Shown: piece after piece, positions 49,630 through 59,175 of the stretch
Position numbering within the stretch: position 1 is the stretch's first letter
How the letters are laid out: each line of letters starts with the position of its first letter
The notes under the pieces: generated by a model
Told to the model about the DNA's origin: nothing
The model's database searches: none
Seen by the model: the letters and a program-made list of their open reading frames with translations, nothing else
Source of the DNA: Halomonas caseinilytica
GTDB taxonomy: Bacteria; Pseudomonadota; Gammaproteobacteria; Pseudomonadales; Halomonadaceae
Assembly (NCBI RefSeq): GCF_001662305.1
Contig: NZ_BDEP01000015.1
Coordinates: forward strand, 216,900 to 280,899
Reading direction: 5' to 3'
DNA length: 64,000 nt
Position numbers and translations under genes: made by a program

Positions 49630-50334
49630 ATGAACGCCATCACCGATCTTGCCCTGCGCTTTCCGCTGATCGTTTTCACCGTGCTGTTGGCACTTCTGGG
49701 CGTGTACTGGCTGCTGGTGCTGCTGCGCTTGGTGCCTACTGAGCTGTTCGAGCGGGACAGCCTCAAGGAGGACCATCTGGCCAGTACCATGGTGTCGCTC
49801 GGATTCGCCGGCGTGCCTGTCTCGGTAGCCTTGACCATACTGACGCTACTGGCCGGCGCCGTGACGCTGGTCGTCGAGTTGCTGGTGCTCAGTTGGGTAC
49901 CGCTGGGCTTTTTCCGGGTGCCGGTAGGCGTCGTGGTGCTGTGGTTGTCGTTCGCGCTGGCGTCACCCGTGACGGCGGGGGTGTGCCGGCGGTTGCATTG
50001 CCGGCTGCATCGCCACCCCGGCCTGTCTCGGCGTTGCTTGCTCGGCGAGCGGGTCCAGGTCACCAGTGTCGCTGAGAATGGGCGTGCCAGCGCCGTGATG
50101 GATGATGATGAGGCTCGCGAGGTTCAATTGCTGGGCAAGACGGACAACCAGCCCAGGACGGGCGAAACCCGGATCCTGGTCAAGTATCTACCGGATATCG
50201 ATGCTTACCGTTCGGTGCTCGAAGAGGACTATCTGGATGCCCGCACTCGGCTGGTGCGGTTGCACCTGGTCGGTCATCACGAGACGTCCGAAGGGCAACG
50301 ACATGGCCACAATGGCTCGACGCCGTCAGCCTGA
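49630..50334 (+). CDS. Inner membrane protein with C-terminal soluble domain, YqiJ/NfeD-like (tentative)
   Basis: 234 residues. Four predicted hydrophobic segments (about 12-35, 52-85 broken, 88-115) followed by a ~110-residue soluble part (LLGERVQVTSVAENGRASAVM; ETRILVKYLPD) that looks like a small OB-type beta barrel. This arrangement recalls YqiJ and NfeD membrane proteins that partner with flotillins, but no flotillin gene is adjacent and the assignment is tentative. GGGAGGAGG precedes the ATG. Its 3' end overlaps the convergent tetR by nine bases. Confidence 0.6.
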   Translation: MNAITDLALRFPLIVFTVLLALLGVYWLLVLLRLVPTELFERDSLKEDHLASTMVSLGFAGVPVSVALTILTLLAGAVTLVVELLVLSWVPLGFFRVPVGVVVLWLSFALASPVTAGVCRRLHCRLHRHPGLSRRCLLGERVQVTSVAENGRASAVMDDDEAREVQLLGKTDNQPRTGETRILVKYLPDIDAYRSVLEEDYLDARTRLVRLHLVGHHETSEGQRHGHNGSTPSA

Positions 50335-50946
50335 ATGATTGTCCCGCTCGAACAGACGAAGTTGGGTATCGACCAGTTGGGTCCCGCGTTCGTAGAGGGA
50401 GAAGGCCTCGGTATCGCGCAGCCAGTCATGGAAGAGGCCACTGAGGGTCGACTGAAGAAGCTTGGTGGCCACTTCCGGGTCGAGGTCCTGGCGTAGCAGC
50501 CCCTGGTCCCGGGCCTGGGTGAGATAGATCAGCAAAGCGTCCAGGCATTCGCTGGCCATCTCGCTTTCCATGGCGCGGGGATCGATATCGCTGAAGAACT
50601 CGCAGCGGTGAACCAGAGTGACATGCACGCGCCGATGACGGGGCTGCTCCAGGCGACGGAACCCGAGCTGACAGCCCAGACGAATCGCCTCCAGAGGTGA
50701 AGCGTCGCTGGGGGCAGTTTCCGCTACGAGTTCCTCGAATGGCATCCGGACCCTGTCGAGCATGGCGCGGAACAGATCGGCCTTGTTGCGGAAATGCCAG
50801 TAGACGGCCCCGCGGGTCATGCCGGCATGCCGGGCGATCTGCTCCAGCGAGGTGCAGGCGACTCCTTTCTCGAAGAAGACATCTTCGGCGGCGTCCAGCA
50901 GCGCCTCGCGCGTGGCCTCGGCTTCGGCCTTGGTACGTCTGGCCAT
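50326..50946 (-). CDS. TetR-family repressor, AcrR-like
   Basis: 206 residues. The N-terminal helix-turn-helix is close to AcrR (MARRTKAEAEATREALLDAA; TSLEQIARHAGMTRGAVYWHFRNKADLF), and the C-terminal ligand-binding domain is of AcrR length. It probably represses the nearby RND operon: AcrR-type sites occur before the adaptor gene, the tolC-like gene and this gene itself. Inducers would be pump substrates. It is separated from the pump by one membrane protein gene and faces the opposite way. Confidence 0.9.
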   Translation of the reverse strand: MARRTKAEAEATREALLDAAEDVFFEKGVACTSLEQIARHAGMTRGAVYWHFRNKADLFRAMLDRVRMPFEELVAETAPSDASPLEAIRLGCQLGFRRLEQPRHRRVHVTLVHRCEFFSDIDPRAMESEMASECLDALLIYLTQARDQGLLRQDLDPEVATKLLQSTLSGLFHDWLRDTEAFSLYERGTQLVDTQLRLFERDNHSG

Positions 50947-51004
50947 GGGGGATTTCGACTCCGGATGATGCGTGCTGTCTATTCTACCCGAGGGTGACAG
51001 CTTT

Positions 51005-51022
51005 TACATTCGTTGTTGTATG
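51005..51022. promoter_or_regulatory. Possible autoregulatory AcrR-like site upstream of tetR
   Basis: TACATTCGTTGTTGTATG carries arms resembling the AcrR box (TACAT...GTATG), about 60 bp before the tetR start in the divergent region with the deacylase gene. Weaker than the other two sites. Confidence 0.4.
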
Positions 51023-51103
51023 GTGACAGCTACGACTCGCCCTTGATGCGCGTTGCGTGTATAAGGCGAAGCAGAACCTTCTTCCATCAGACAAGGACCG
51101 ACG

Positions 51104-52135
51104 ATGGCGCGCGCTCCCTTCGAAATGGCCGATATGCGTGTAGCCCCCGGGACCCGGCAGCAAATCGATGTGCCCGTGGCCAGGCTTTACACCCATGCTC
51201 CCTTGTACATTCCCGTCGAGATCGTGCATGGCCGGCAAGCAGGGCCGGTGCTGCTGGTGTGTGGCGGTATTCATGGCGACGAGATCAATGGGGTGGAGAT
51301 CGTGCGACGCCTGTTGCGCTCGCGGCAACTGGCACGGTTGCGGGGCACTCTGATCGCCGTTCCCATCGTCAATGTGTTCGGATTCGTGCAACACAGCCGA
51401 TACCTGCCGGACCGGCGCGATCTGAACCGATGCTTTCCGGGGAGCGAATCGGGCTCGCTGGGTGGTCGGGTGGCGGCACTGTTCCGCGAGCAGATCGTCG
51501 ATCAGGCAACCCATATCATCGATTTGCACACCGGTGCCATCCATCGCACCAATTTGCCGCAGATCCGGGCTCAGTTGGGGTCGAATGACGAGACAGAGCG
51601 CATGGCCAGCGCCTTCGGCGCGCCGATCATCCTCAATGCGGAATTGCGGGAAGGCAGCCTGCGACATTATGCGCAGAATCGTGGCACGCCGGTATTGACC
51701 TACGAAGCTGGCGAGGCGCTGCGTTTCGACGAATGGGCGATCACGCCAGGCGTGCGTGGCGTGCTGAGAGTGATGCGCCGCCTCGGCATGCTCAGTGGCG
51801 AGCATCGGCGTCGTACCCCTCCGGTGGCGGAGCTGGCAACCGGCTCGAGTTGGGCGAGAGCCCCGATCGACGGCATCCTGCGCCCCCAGGTGCGCCTAGG
51901 TGCGAGGGTGGCCAAGGGTGAGCGGCTGGGGCGCGTCGCCGATCCTTTCGGCAATGCCGAGGGCGAGGTGCTGTCGATGGCTGATGGCATCGTCATCGGG
52001 ATGGGGCGTCTGCCGCTGGTCAATGAGGGCGAGGCGTTGTTCCATATCGCACGCTTCGATGTCATAGAGGAGGCCGAGAACGCCGTGGAAACCTTCCAGT
52101 CGAGCCTGGAGCCGCCACCGGACTCGCTCTACTGA
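51104..52135 (+). CDS. Succinylglutamate desuccinylase/aspartoacylase family zinc hydrolase
   Basis: 343 residues, M14-type carboxypeptidase fold. Zinc ligands are seen as H-G-D-E in GGIHGDEINGVEIV and the later His in IIDLHTGA; the conserved N-R loop is RRDLNRCFPG and the catalytic Glu is in LTYEAGEA. A C-terminal barrel-sandwich domain follows. Members deacylate N-acyl amino acids; many, like this, are AGTPBP/SGNH-unrelated orphans of unknown substrate. Convergent with dusA. Confidence 0.85.
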   Translation: MARAPFEMADMRVAPGTRQQIDVPVARLYTHAPLYIPVEIVHGRQAGPVLLVCGGIHGDEINGVEIVRRLLRSRQLARLRGTLIAVPIVNVFGFVQHSRYLPDRRDLNRCFPGSESGSLGGRVAALFREQIVDQATHIIDLHTGAIHRTNLPQIRAQLGSNDETERMASAFGAPIILNAELREGSLRHYAQNRGTPVLTYEAGEALRFDEWAITPGVRGVLRVMRRLGMLSGEHRRRTPPVAELATGSSWARAPIDGILRPQVRLGARVAKGERLGRVADPFGNAEGEVLSMADGIVIGMGRLPLVNEGEALFHIARFDVIEEAENAVETFQSSLEPPPDSLY

Positions 52136-52147
52136 GCAAGGACGCGA

Positions 52148-53191
<1,044 letters not shown>

Positions 53192-53292
53192 GACTGTTCA
53201 TATTTACAGTGGTTTTGCCCTGTTTTTCGCCATGTGTTGGTACAGATTTGGCACACGGGGCCTTGGCAATTTGGTACATCAGGAGGGCCCGC

Positions 53293-54363
53293 GTGGCGAC
53301 GATCAGGAAGCGTCGGCGAAAGGACGGCAGTTTCTCATACCTAGCACAGATCCGCATTTCTCGACGTGGACAACCAGACTTTTCCGAGTCGAGAACGTTC
53401 CCTAGGAAGGCGATGGCAGAGGAGTGGGCCAAACGTCGTGAACTCGAACTGAACAGCCCTGGTGGGGTCCTTTCGGCGAAATGGCGGGGTGTGACCTTGG
53501 GCGATGCTATCGAACGCTACATCCATGAGTTTGCCCAGGACGCTGGCCGTTCCAAACGGGCTACCATCCAGCAACTACTGCGCTTCCCGATCGCTAGGGT
53601 GCAGGTCACCGACCTGACAAGCGAGCAGATCATCGAGCACGCCGTGATACGTCGGAACAGCGGCATCAAGCCTTCGACGATCAACCAAGACATCACCTGG
53701 CTGGGCATCATCCTCAAGACGGCTGCGGCGGCTTGGAAGATGCCAGTGGAGCTCAACGAGTTCGAGTCGGCCAAGCTGTTGATGCGCAGCAAAGGATTGG
53801 TTTCCCGGCCGGGTTCCCGGGATCGACGGCCAACGGGTGAGGAGATCGAACAAATCCGAGCCTACTTCCGCCGCTCGCAGCGGATTCGGCCCAGCGCAAT
53901 CATTCCCATGGAAGACATCATGGACTTCGCTATTGCCTCCTCGAGGCGCCAGGAGGAGATCACCCGCCTCACTTGGGAGGATCTCGACGAGAAGGCCATG
54001 ACGTGTTGGGTACGTGATGCCAAGCACCCACGACAGAAGTGGGGCAACCACAAGCGCTTCAAGCTGAGCTACGAGGCCATGGCCATCATCCAAAGACAGC
54101 CGCGGACACAGGGTGAGGAGAGGATCTTTCCCTACAACGGAAAGTCGATCGGAACCCGCTGGCGGGCGGCGTGCGCCGCCTGCGGAATAGAAGATCTACG
54201 CTTTCATGACCTGCGACATGAGGCGACATCTCGGCTCTTTGAAGCGGGTTACGAGATAGTCGAAGTGCAACAGTTCACACTGCATGAGAGCTGGGATGTG
54301 CTGAAAAGGTACACGCATCTGCGCCCGGAAAACTTGGCGTTGCGTCAGTCCCCGGGCGCCTGA
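53293..54363 (+). CDS. int: Tyrosine-type site-specific integrase (DusA-associated)
   Basis: 356-residue phage-type recombinase. Catalytic residues: Arg219 in SSRRQEEITRL, the H-x2-R box FHDLRHEATSRL (His305, Arg308), and nucleophile Tyr340 in LKRYTHL. The start is GTG at 53293 with AGGAGG just upstream; the frame opens earlier but the extra part is not integrase-like. It integrates or excises the element; its position next to the dusA 5' end marks it as a DusA-associated integrase. It converges with prtN four bases apart. Confidence 0.93.
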   Translation: MATIRKRRRKDGSFSYLAQIRISRRGQPDFSESRTFPRKAMAEEWAKRRELELNSPGGVLSAKWRGVTLGDAIERYIHEFAQDAGRSKRATIQQLLRFPIARVQVTDLTSEQIIEHAVIRRNSGIKPSTINQDITWLGIILKTAAAAWKMPVELNEFESAKLLMRSKGLVSRPGSRDRRPTGEEIEQIRAYFRRSQRIRPSAIIPMEDIMDFAIASSRRQEEITRLTWEDLDEKAMTCWVRDAKHPRQKWGNHKRFKLSYEAMAIIQRQPRTQGEERIFPYNGKSIGTRWRAACAACGIEDLRFHDLRHEATSRLFEAGYEIVEVQQFTLHESWDVLKRYTHLRPENLALRQSPGA

Positions 54364-54367
54364 TCAA

Positions 54368-54625
54368 TCACGTATTAACGCGCTGCCACATCTTGTGCGC
54401 CTCGGCCCGCTTCTCGTCAAGGTACTCAGCGAGATCCACCGCGCTGACCAGCCAGGGGGATTTCTGGGAGTCACCGGCACGGTAGGTGGGCACCGGTAGG
54501 GCTTGGGCGCCGGCTCGGGTGCTGGCGGTTCGGGCGCTGATGCCGAAGTAGCGGGGGGCAACCTCGTCGAGAGGAAGCTCGCTGCGACCGTCGAACTCCG
54601 CCAGTAGTCCGAAGTAGGTGTTCAT
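54368..54625 (-). CDS. PrtN-like pyocin/prophage activator
   Basis: 85 residues matching the PrtN family: MNTYFGLLAEFDGRSELPLDEVAPRYFG at the N-terminus and SQKSPWLVSAVDLAEYLDEKR at the C-terminus. In Pseudomonas PrtN activates pyocin genes after RecA-mediated release; phage homologues beside integrases may act as activators or excisionase-like factors. The ATG at 54623-54625 has AAAGGAGG upstream. It is the last gene of the early operon, facing int. Confidence 0.82.
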   Translation of the reverse strand: MNTYFGLLAEFDGRSELPLDEVAPRYFGISARTASTRAGAQALPVPTYRAGDSQKSPWLVSAVDLAEYLDEKRAEAHKMWQRVNT

Positions 54626-54709
54626 CGTTGGGGCCTCCTTTGGCAATGTTGGAAGCATTGCGTGATTTTTTTGAATACGGCGCCGGTAGTAACGCCGCGG
54701 GGCAAGCGT

Positions 54710-54925
54710 TTATCGGACATGACGGCGTTTCCGTTCGTTGATCTCCTGACACTCGATGCAAGTGTTGGCCCAGGGCGCGGCCTCGCGTCGGGCCGCAGGG
54801 ATCTCGTCGCCGCACTCTTCGCACTCGTCGTTGGCGGCCGGGGCAGGTGGCAGTCGGCGGTGGGCGAGGGCGCTTTCCATGCGTCGTTCCAGCAGGTCGG
54901 TGGCGAAGTCGGCGTTATCAGCCAT
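54710..54925 (-). CDS. TraR/DksA-type C4 zinc finger protein
   Basis: 71 residues with C-x2-C-x17-C-x2-C (CEECGDEIPAARR through TCIECQ), the TraR/DksA zinc finger seen in P2 Orf82-like phage proteins. Phage TraR binds the RNA polymerase secondary channel and alters host transcription without ppGpp. The ATG at 54923-54925 has GGAG upstream and overlaps the next upstream gene by eight bases. Confidence 0.85.
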   Translation of the reverse strand: MADNADFATDLLERRMESALAHRRLPPAPAANDECEECGDEIPAARREAAPWANTCIECQEINERKRRHVR

Positions 54926-55133
54926 TGGCCTTGATCTCCTGTACCCGTTGGCCATCGCGGTACGCACATCGGTGATCGATGATGGCCTTTCGCAACTCGT
55001 CCTCGCTGTCGAAGGCGATGACGATGGCATGCCGGTGGTGTACCTGGCCGCTATTCTCTGTGAGCACGGCGAGCTCGCCGGCGTCCTGCAGGGTGCCGCG
55101 TGGGGCGCCTTGATCGATGCGTTTCCTGCGCAT
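54918..55133 (-). CDS. Small phage protein, unknown
   Basis: 71 residues beginning MRRKRIDQGAPRGTLQ, with a polar, mixed charged sequence and an EDELRKAIIDHR helix. No family is recognised. Start ATG at 55131-55133 with GGAGG six bases upstream. It lies between the replication protein and the TraR-like gene in the early operon, overlapping the latter. Confidence 0.7.
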   Translation of the reverse strand: MRRKRIDQGAPRGTLQDAGELAVLTENSGQVHHRHAIVIAFDSEDELRKAIIDHRCAYRDGQRVQEIKANG

Positions 55134-55150
55134 GTCGTCCTCCGTTTTTA

Positions 55151-57433
55151 TCAGCACAACTCCGGCGGGAAGCATTCTTCCTGCGCGGGTGGCGGTGGTG
55201 GTTGGAATAGCCGCCGGGCGGCGGCGCGAACTTCTCGGGCCTCGAAGGCCGCGTCTTCCTCGATGGCGCGAACCTCCTCGCTCTGGCGCCATGCTTCGAA
55301 TCGCTGGACCTGTTCAGCGAGCACCTCCGGTGAGGGCTGGCGGGGCGTGATATCCACCCCCGTACAGTTATTGACACAAGTCCAAGGGGCGCCGGCTCCC
55401 TGACCCTCCGCCCGCTGGTGGCGGGGGCGAATCTCCCAGCGAAACAGCCGGGTGAGGTATTCGGCCTGGCGGCCGCGTCCGTCGTTGACGACGAGGCCCC
55501 AGGTGGTCTGGACGGTTTCGCCGTAACGCCCGCGCGCCTCGAGGCCCTGATCGACCTCACCTGTGGCATGGCTGAACTCGTCGCGCTGGGTATCCATGCG
55601 CGTGACGCGCCAGGGTTTGATAGGCTGGTCACGGCGCGGTGTGTTGGGACCGCCCATGAGGCGCAAGAATTGATCCCACTGGCCGGCGTTGGCGGCCTGG
55701 CGAATTTCTGTGAACTGAGCAGCAGCCTGGGGCGTGGGCCGGGTGGCCTCCTCCCACTGGCGTAATTGCTCTTCCTGCTGCTCGGTGAGGCGACGAACCT
55801 CCCGCCAGACAGTGACGCTGGGCAGGCCCTGGAACTGGAACTGGCGGATGCCCCAGGTGGTCGCCCAGGCCTCGATGCGCGGGGCACTCTCGCTGAGGTC
55901 GTGGCCGTAGCGGTCCTGGTGGTCGCCCTCGACGCCATCGCGGGCGAACTGCTCGCCGTTGATGTTCTTCGAGATGTACTTGGCGACGTAGCCAGCCGCC
56001 GTCCCTTTCGTGTAGTCGATCTTTTCGACATCAAAGCGGGCGGTGGTCTTGTGGCCCCAGCGGTCGAGCAGTTCTTCCGGGGACTCGGCCTCGGCGTATT
56101 CGCGCAGGATCTCTGTCACGCGAGCCTCGGCACCTGGCTGCATCCAGAGCAGCAGGTGCCAGTGCGGGGTGCCGTCGTGATGGGGCTCGACTACGCGAAT
56201 GCCGTAGACTCTGAGCCCCTCGCGAGCCAGCTTGGCGCGAGCTTTGGCCCACAGCGCTTGCAGGTACTGTTGAGCCTCGCGCGGGGTGGAACCGTCATAC
56301 TTGCGGTTGCGCCGTGTGTTGCGCGACAGCACCGGGTGGAAGCGGCTCGGTGTGGTGATGGTGTAGAACATGCCGATGTGCCCGAGGCGTCGGGACTCGG
56401 CCTCGGTGTCGTTGATGCGCAGCATCAGTTCGGCACGGCGGTGATCGGGATTGGCTAGGCCCAGTTCGGCCAGCTCGGCGAGGGTATAGACCTGGCCGTC
56501 CTGGTTGATGGCCTCGAGAGTTTCCAACAGAGCGCGGTTGCGGACTTTCTGGGAGCGGCGGCGCTCGACCGTCATGTCGCTGCAGTAGATGCCGGCGCGC
56601 TTGTGAACGCGATGGGCTTCGCGCTGCACCTGCTCGAGGCGGCGACCGGCGGTGCGTCGCAGCTTGCGGCGCCACCACTGCGAGCAGGTAAGCTTGGCCA
56701 GTTGGACCGACTCGTCCAGACGCCGGGGCGGTGCCTCGATGCCGTGGGCGGCGGCGCGCCGACGGGCTGCCTTGAGGGCCATGTGATTGGCCACGCTGAG
56801 GCTCATCGGCGGGCGATAGTGCCAGCGGAAAACGGCCAGCAGCGGCACGCAGGGCATCATTGGCGACAGCGCGTTACGCGAGCGGGCGAGGTGTTCCTGG
56901 TAGTCGCGAACCTGCTGCGAGAGCGTCTCGCCCAGGGGCGTGACCTCGGGCAGCGCCGGCGGCAACAGGCCAAAGCGACGGCGACGGTTGTAGTCGCTGA
57001 TGCTCCCAATGAGCTTCTGGCGTTCGTCCTCGGCGGCGCGGGCCTGGGCTTCGGCGTAGCTGACCAGAGCGTCATCATCGTGACTGGCGTTGAGGCCACC
57101 GACGGTGAGGCGCTGCTCGATACTGGCCAGCCAGCGACAGGCCGACTGGATGCCCTGGATAGTGGTCGGCTCGAGGCGCTGCAGGGAGGTGGCCCCGCGC
57201 TCGAGGTCGCTGGCGATCGGCGCGAAGCGGCGGTAAATGTGGCCAGGATCGACGAGATCCTGCGTGTTGCGGCGCAGCCAAGTATTGCCGGCGGCATTGC
57301 CGTGGCGCTTGGCAATGTAGACGAAACCGTTGGCCAGATCCTCGGCCAAGGTCGGCAGGGCCTCGAAGATACGCCCGCGCCACGTCACACATTCGGCGGT
57401 ACCGAACTGCCTGGATTGCTCGAGCGCAGTCAT
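55151..57433 (-). CDS. Phage replication endonuclease, P2 gpA-like HUH protein
   Basis: 760 residues, almost the length of P2 gpA (761). HUH motif at His424-Trp-His426 (HWHLLLWM) and the twin-tyrosine motif Y482-x3-Y486 (GYVAKYISKN) place it among rolling-circle initiators that nick the origin and stay bound through tyrosine. An N-terminal accessory region precedes the catalytic part. The ATG at 57431-57433 has AGGAGT upstream and overlaps the preceding small gene by four bases (ATGA). In P2-like phages the origin lies inside this gene; none was pinned down here. Confidence 0.9.
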   Translation of the reverse strand: MTALEQSRQFGTAECVTWRGRIFEALPTLAEDLANGFVYIAKRHGNAAGNTWLRRNTQDLVDPGHIYRRFAPIASDLERGATSLQRLEPTTIQGIQSACRWLASIEQRLTVGGLNASHDDDALVSYAEAQARAAEDERQKLIGSISDYNRRRRFGLLPPALPEVTPLGETLSQQVRDYQEHLARSRNALSPMMPCVPLLAVFRWHYRPPMSLSVANHMALKAARRRAAAHGIEAPPRRLDESVQLAKLTCSQWWRRKLRRTAGRRLEQVQREAHRVHKRAGIYCSDMTVERRRSQKVRNRALLETLEAINQDGQVYTLAELAELGLANPDHRRAELMLRINDTEAESRRLGHIGMFYTITTPSRFHPVLSRNTRRNRKYDGSTPREAQQYLQALWAKARAKLAREGLRVYGIRVVEPHHDGTPHWHLLLWMQPGAEARVTEILREYAEAESPEELLDRWGHKTTARFDVEKIDYTKGTAAGYVAKYISKNINGEQFARDGVEGDHQDRYGHDLSESAPRIEAWATTWGIRQFQFQGLPSVTVWREVRRLTEQQEEQLRQWEEATRPTPQAAAQFTEIRQAANAGQWDQFLRLMGGPNTPRRDQPIKPWRVTRMDTQRDEFSHATGEVDQGLEARGRYGETVQTTWGLVVNDGRGRQAEYLTRLFRWEIRPRHQRAEGQGAGAPWTCVNNCTGVDITPRQPSPEVLAEQVQRFEAWRQSEEVRAIEEDAAFEAREVRAAARRLFQPPPPPAQEECFPPELC

Positions 57434-57618
57434 GCTGACTCCTGGAGGTGCTTGCCGATGATGGATTCGACGCTGATCAACTGCTTTGCGAGCTTTTCGG
57501 CAGCACTCTCGAAGTCATTGGCGGCCGCGTATTGGCCAGCCCGACGCAACTGATCGGCGATACGCCGCATATCCCGGTGGCCATTCCAGAGGCTCAGCAT
57601 GGTCTGGTTGATCATCAC
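57430..57618 (-). CDS. Small phage protein, unknown
   Basis: 62 residues (MMINQTMLSLWNGHRDMRRI...), predicted all helical. Coupled to the replication gene by ATGA overlap and to the upstream gene by overlapping start/stop. No family is recognised; the second ATG one codon in is equally possible. Confidence 0.65.
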   Translation of the reverse strand: MMINQTMLSLWNGHRDMRRIADQLRRAGQYAAANDFESAAEKLAKQLISVESIIGKHLQESA

Positions 57619-58034
57619 GCCACCCCGCGTTCGATGATGGCCAGCCAGTGCAGGGCCGCTTCGGTGTTGCCTTCGGCCAACGCCTGTCGGGCGTGGCCGG
57701 CAAGTTCGCGGCTTGGGTGTGGACGGTTGCCGGCGAGGTGTCCACGCAGCCGGCCGGCGTACTGGCTCATACGCTCGATGGCGGCACGTAGAGCATCGCG
57801 GGCTGACTTGGGCAGATCATGGATGGCCACGCGGGGGTCAGCCGACATGCGGGCACTGGCTAGCAGCGTGCGGCGCTCGCCGATAGCGAGATCGGCCCAG
57901 AGCGCGGCGAGGTCCTCGTCGGCGCAGCGGCTATGCAGTTCGGCGCGCAAGGCACCCCATTCGCCACGGTCCTGCTGGACGGGTTCAGCACTTGACCGGG
58001 CCGGTGCGGGAAACGGTCGAATATCGGCAGACAT
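57615..58034 (-). CDS. Phage early protein, unknown
   Basis: 139 residues starting MSADIRPFPAPARS, rich in Ala, Arg and Leu helices (LAALWADLAIGERRTLLASARM; LAEGNTEAALHWLAII). GGGGAGG lies eight bases before the ATG at 58032-58034; the open frame further upstream is not used. Member of the early operon; no function can be assigned. Confidence 0.72.
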   Translation of the reverse strand: MSADIRPFPAPARSSAEPVQQDRGEWGALRAELHSRCADEDLAALWADLAIGERRTLLASARMSADPRVAIHDLPKSARDALRAAIERMSQYAGRLRGHLAGNRPHPSRELAGHARQALAEGNTEAALHWLAIIERGVA

Positions 58035-58062
58035 GCGGTTACCTCCCCGGAACGTCTTGAGT

Positions 58063-58479
58063 TCAGTGTTCAGCGCGGTCGAGGACCAGCAGGCGGCGGC
58101 CAACGGGCTGAAATGTGAGGCCCTTCTCGGCCAGGGACGTTGGCGCAACCAGGGCCAGCAGATCGGTAATGGTGAGCGCGACGCGCTCGCCGGCAGGCGT
58201 TCGGATGATCAGCAGGCGCGATGTACTGGCATCGACGTCGATGCGGTGATGTTTGTTGATCCCTTCGAGCTCGGCGAAGGCCTGCAGGGTGGCGTCCTCG
58301 GCGATGCTTTCGGTCAAGCCACTCTCGGTAACCAGGTGCTCGATGCTGTCCTGGATGGCATCGCAGCGACGCATGGTCTGGTGTTGCCAGAGCCTGGCGG
58401 TGGCCAGATTGGCGGGCTCGAGGTGCGGGGCCTGGCCGTTACCGCCTAGGGCGGCACCGTGATGGATGTTGAGCGTCAT
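58063..58479 (-). CDS. Phage early protein, unknown
   Basis: 138 residues starting MTLNIHHGAALGGNG, helical N-terminal half and a likely beta-rich C-terminal half (RLLIIRTPAGERVALTITDLL; LTFQPVGRRLLVLD). GAGG precedes the ATG at 58477-58479. It lies between the Ogr-like gene and the next early gene. No recognised family. Confidence 0.72.
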   Translation of the reverse strand: MTLNIHHGAALGGNGQAPHLEPANLATARLWQHQTMRRCDAIQDSIEHLVTESGLTESIAEDATLQAFAELEGINKHHRIDVDASTSRLLIIRTPAGERVALTITDLLALVAPTSLAEKGLTFQPVGRRLLVLDRAEH

Positions 58480-58487
58480 GGGGTACC

Positions 58488-58733
58488 TCAGCTTTGCGTA
58501 GGTGTGAGTTGCTCGATCAGAGCTCGTCGTGACGCCGGCTCGACCGGGATATTGATGTCGTCCCGAGGTGTCCGGCTGGGGTTGGTTGTAGTGACGAACT
58601 CCACCTGCAATTTGCCGCTCCAACTGCAGTGCGGATTGGTGCACTGGGCAAAGACCTCGTAGAAGACCGGGAGCGGCCGCCGGCTGGTGCGTGTGATGGC
58701 ACGTTCATCGCAGTGCGGGCAGGTGATCCTCAC
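58488..58733 (-). CDS. Ogr/Delta-family zinc-finger transcriptional activator
   Basis: 81 residues starting GTG (VRITCPHCDERAITRTSRR), with the C-x2-C...C-x4-C zinc pattern (CPHC; CTNPHC) of P2 Ogr, phage PSP3 and P4 Delta. In P2 Ogr turns on the late structural genes; in satellite P4 Delta turns on both its own and the helper's late genes. An AGGAGG seven bases upstream supports the GTG at 58731-58733. Finding it inside the early/replication operon, not beside late genes, is unusual. Confidence 0.88.
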   Translation of the reverse strand: MRITCPHCDERAITRTSRRPLPVFYEVFAQCTNPHCSWSGKLQVEFVTTTNPSRTPRDDINIPVEPASRRALIEQLTPTQS

Positions 58734-58936
58734 CGATGACCTCCTGGTTGATGGACGGGGTAGATGGCACGGCGGCGTCCGGTGAGGCCGGTGGTGCCCT
58801 TGCGCAGGCGTCGACGCAGTAGCCACTCCGCAGCCTGGTCGAGCGATTCGAGCCCTTCGCTGTCACACACGGCCTCGAGGTATTGCTCGAGCTCGGCGTC
58901 CAGCGGCAGGCGCATTTCGTCGGGCGTTCGCGGCAT
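58730..58936 (-). CDS. Small phage protein, possibly ribbon-helix-helix
   Basis: 68 residues (MPRTPDEMRLPLDAELEQYLEAV...) with a short strand then two helices, like ribbon-helix-helix DNA-binding proteins; C-terminus basic. AAGGAG precedes the ATG at 58934-58936. It overlaps the Ogr-like start by four bases. Assignment by pattern only. Confidence 0.6.
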   Translation of the reverse strand: MPRTPDEMRLPLDAELEQYLEAVCDSEGLESLDQAAEWLLRRRLRKGTTGLTGRRRAIYPVHQPGGHR

Positions 58937-58971
58937 GCGGTGCTCCTTGGGGACCTTTTTTGGGCCTGCCC

Positions 58972-59175
58972 TCATTGGGCGCGCTGAGCGAGAGTGGAGG
59001 CATACAGGTCGCCGGCGCCCAGCGTTTCGAGCGCTTCCTTGAGCACCAACTGGCGCAGCAGGGTGGCTTTCGATTCGCCGGTGTACTCCACCAGGGCATC
59101 GATCAGCTTGCGTTCCTGTTCATCGAGGTTGATGGCGGCATAGCGGGTGCGAATGCGCTTGACGTCCTGATACAT
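58972..59175 (-). CDS. Small phage protein, possibly ribbon-helix-helix
   Basis: 67 residues (MYQDVKRIRTRYAAINLDEQERKLIDALVEYTGESKATLLRQLVLKEAL): strand-helix-helix pattern of Arc/MetJ-like proteins. AAGGAA precedes the ATG at 59173-59175. The upstream gene's frame runs 73 bases into it. Confidence 0.65.
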   Translation of the reverse strand: MYQDVKRIRTRYAAINLDEQERKLIDALVEYTGESKATLLRQLVLKEALETLGAGDLYASTLAQRAQ

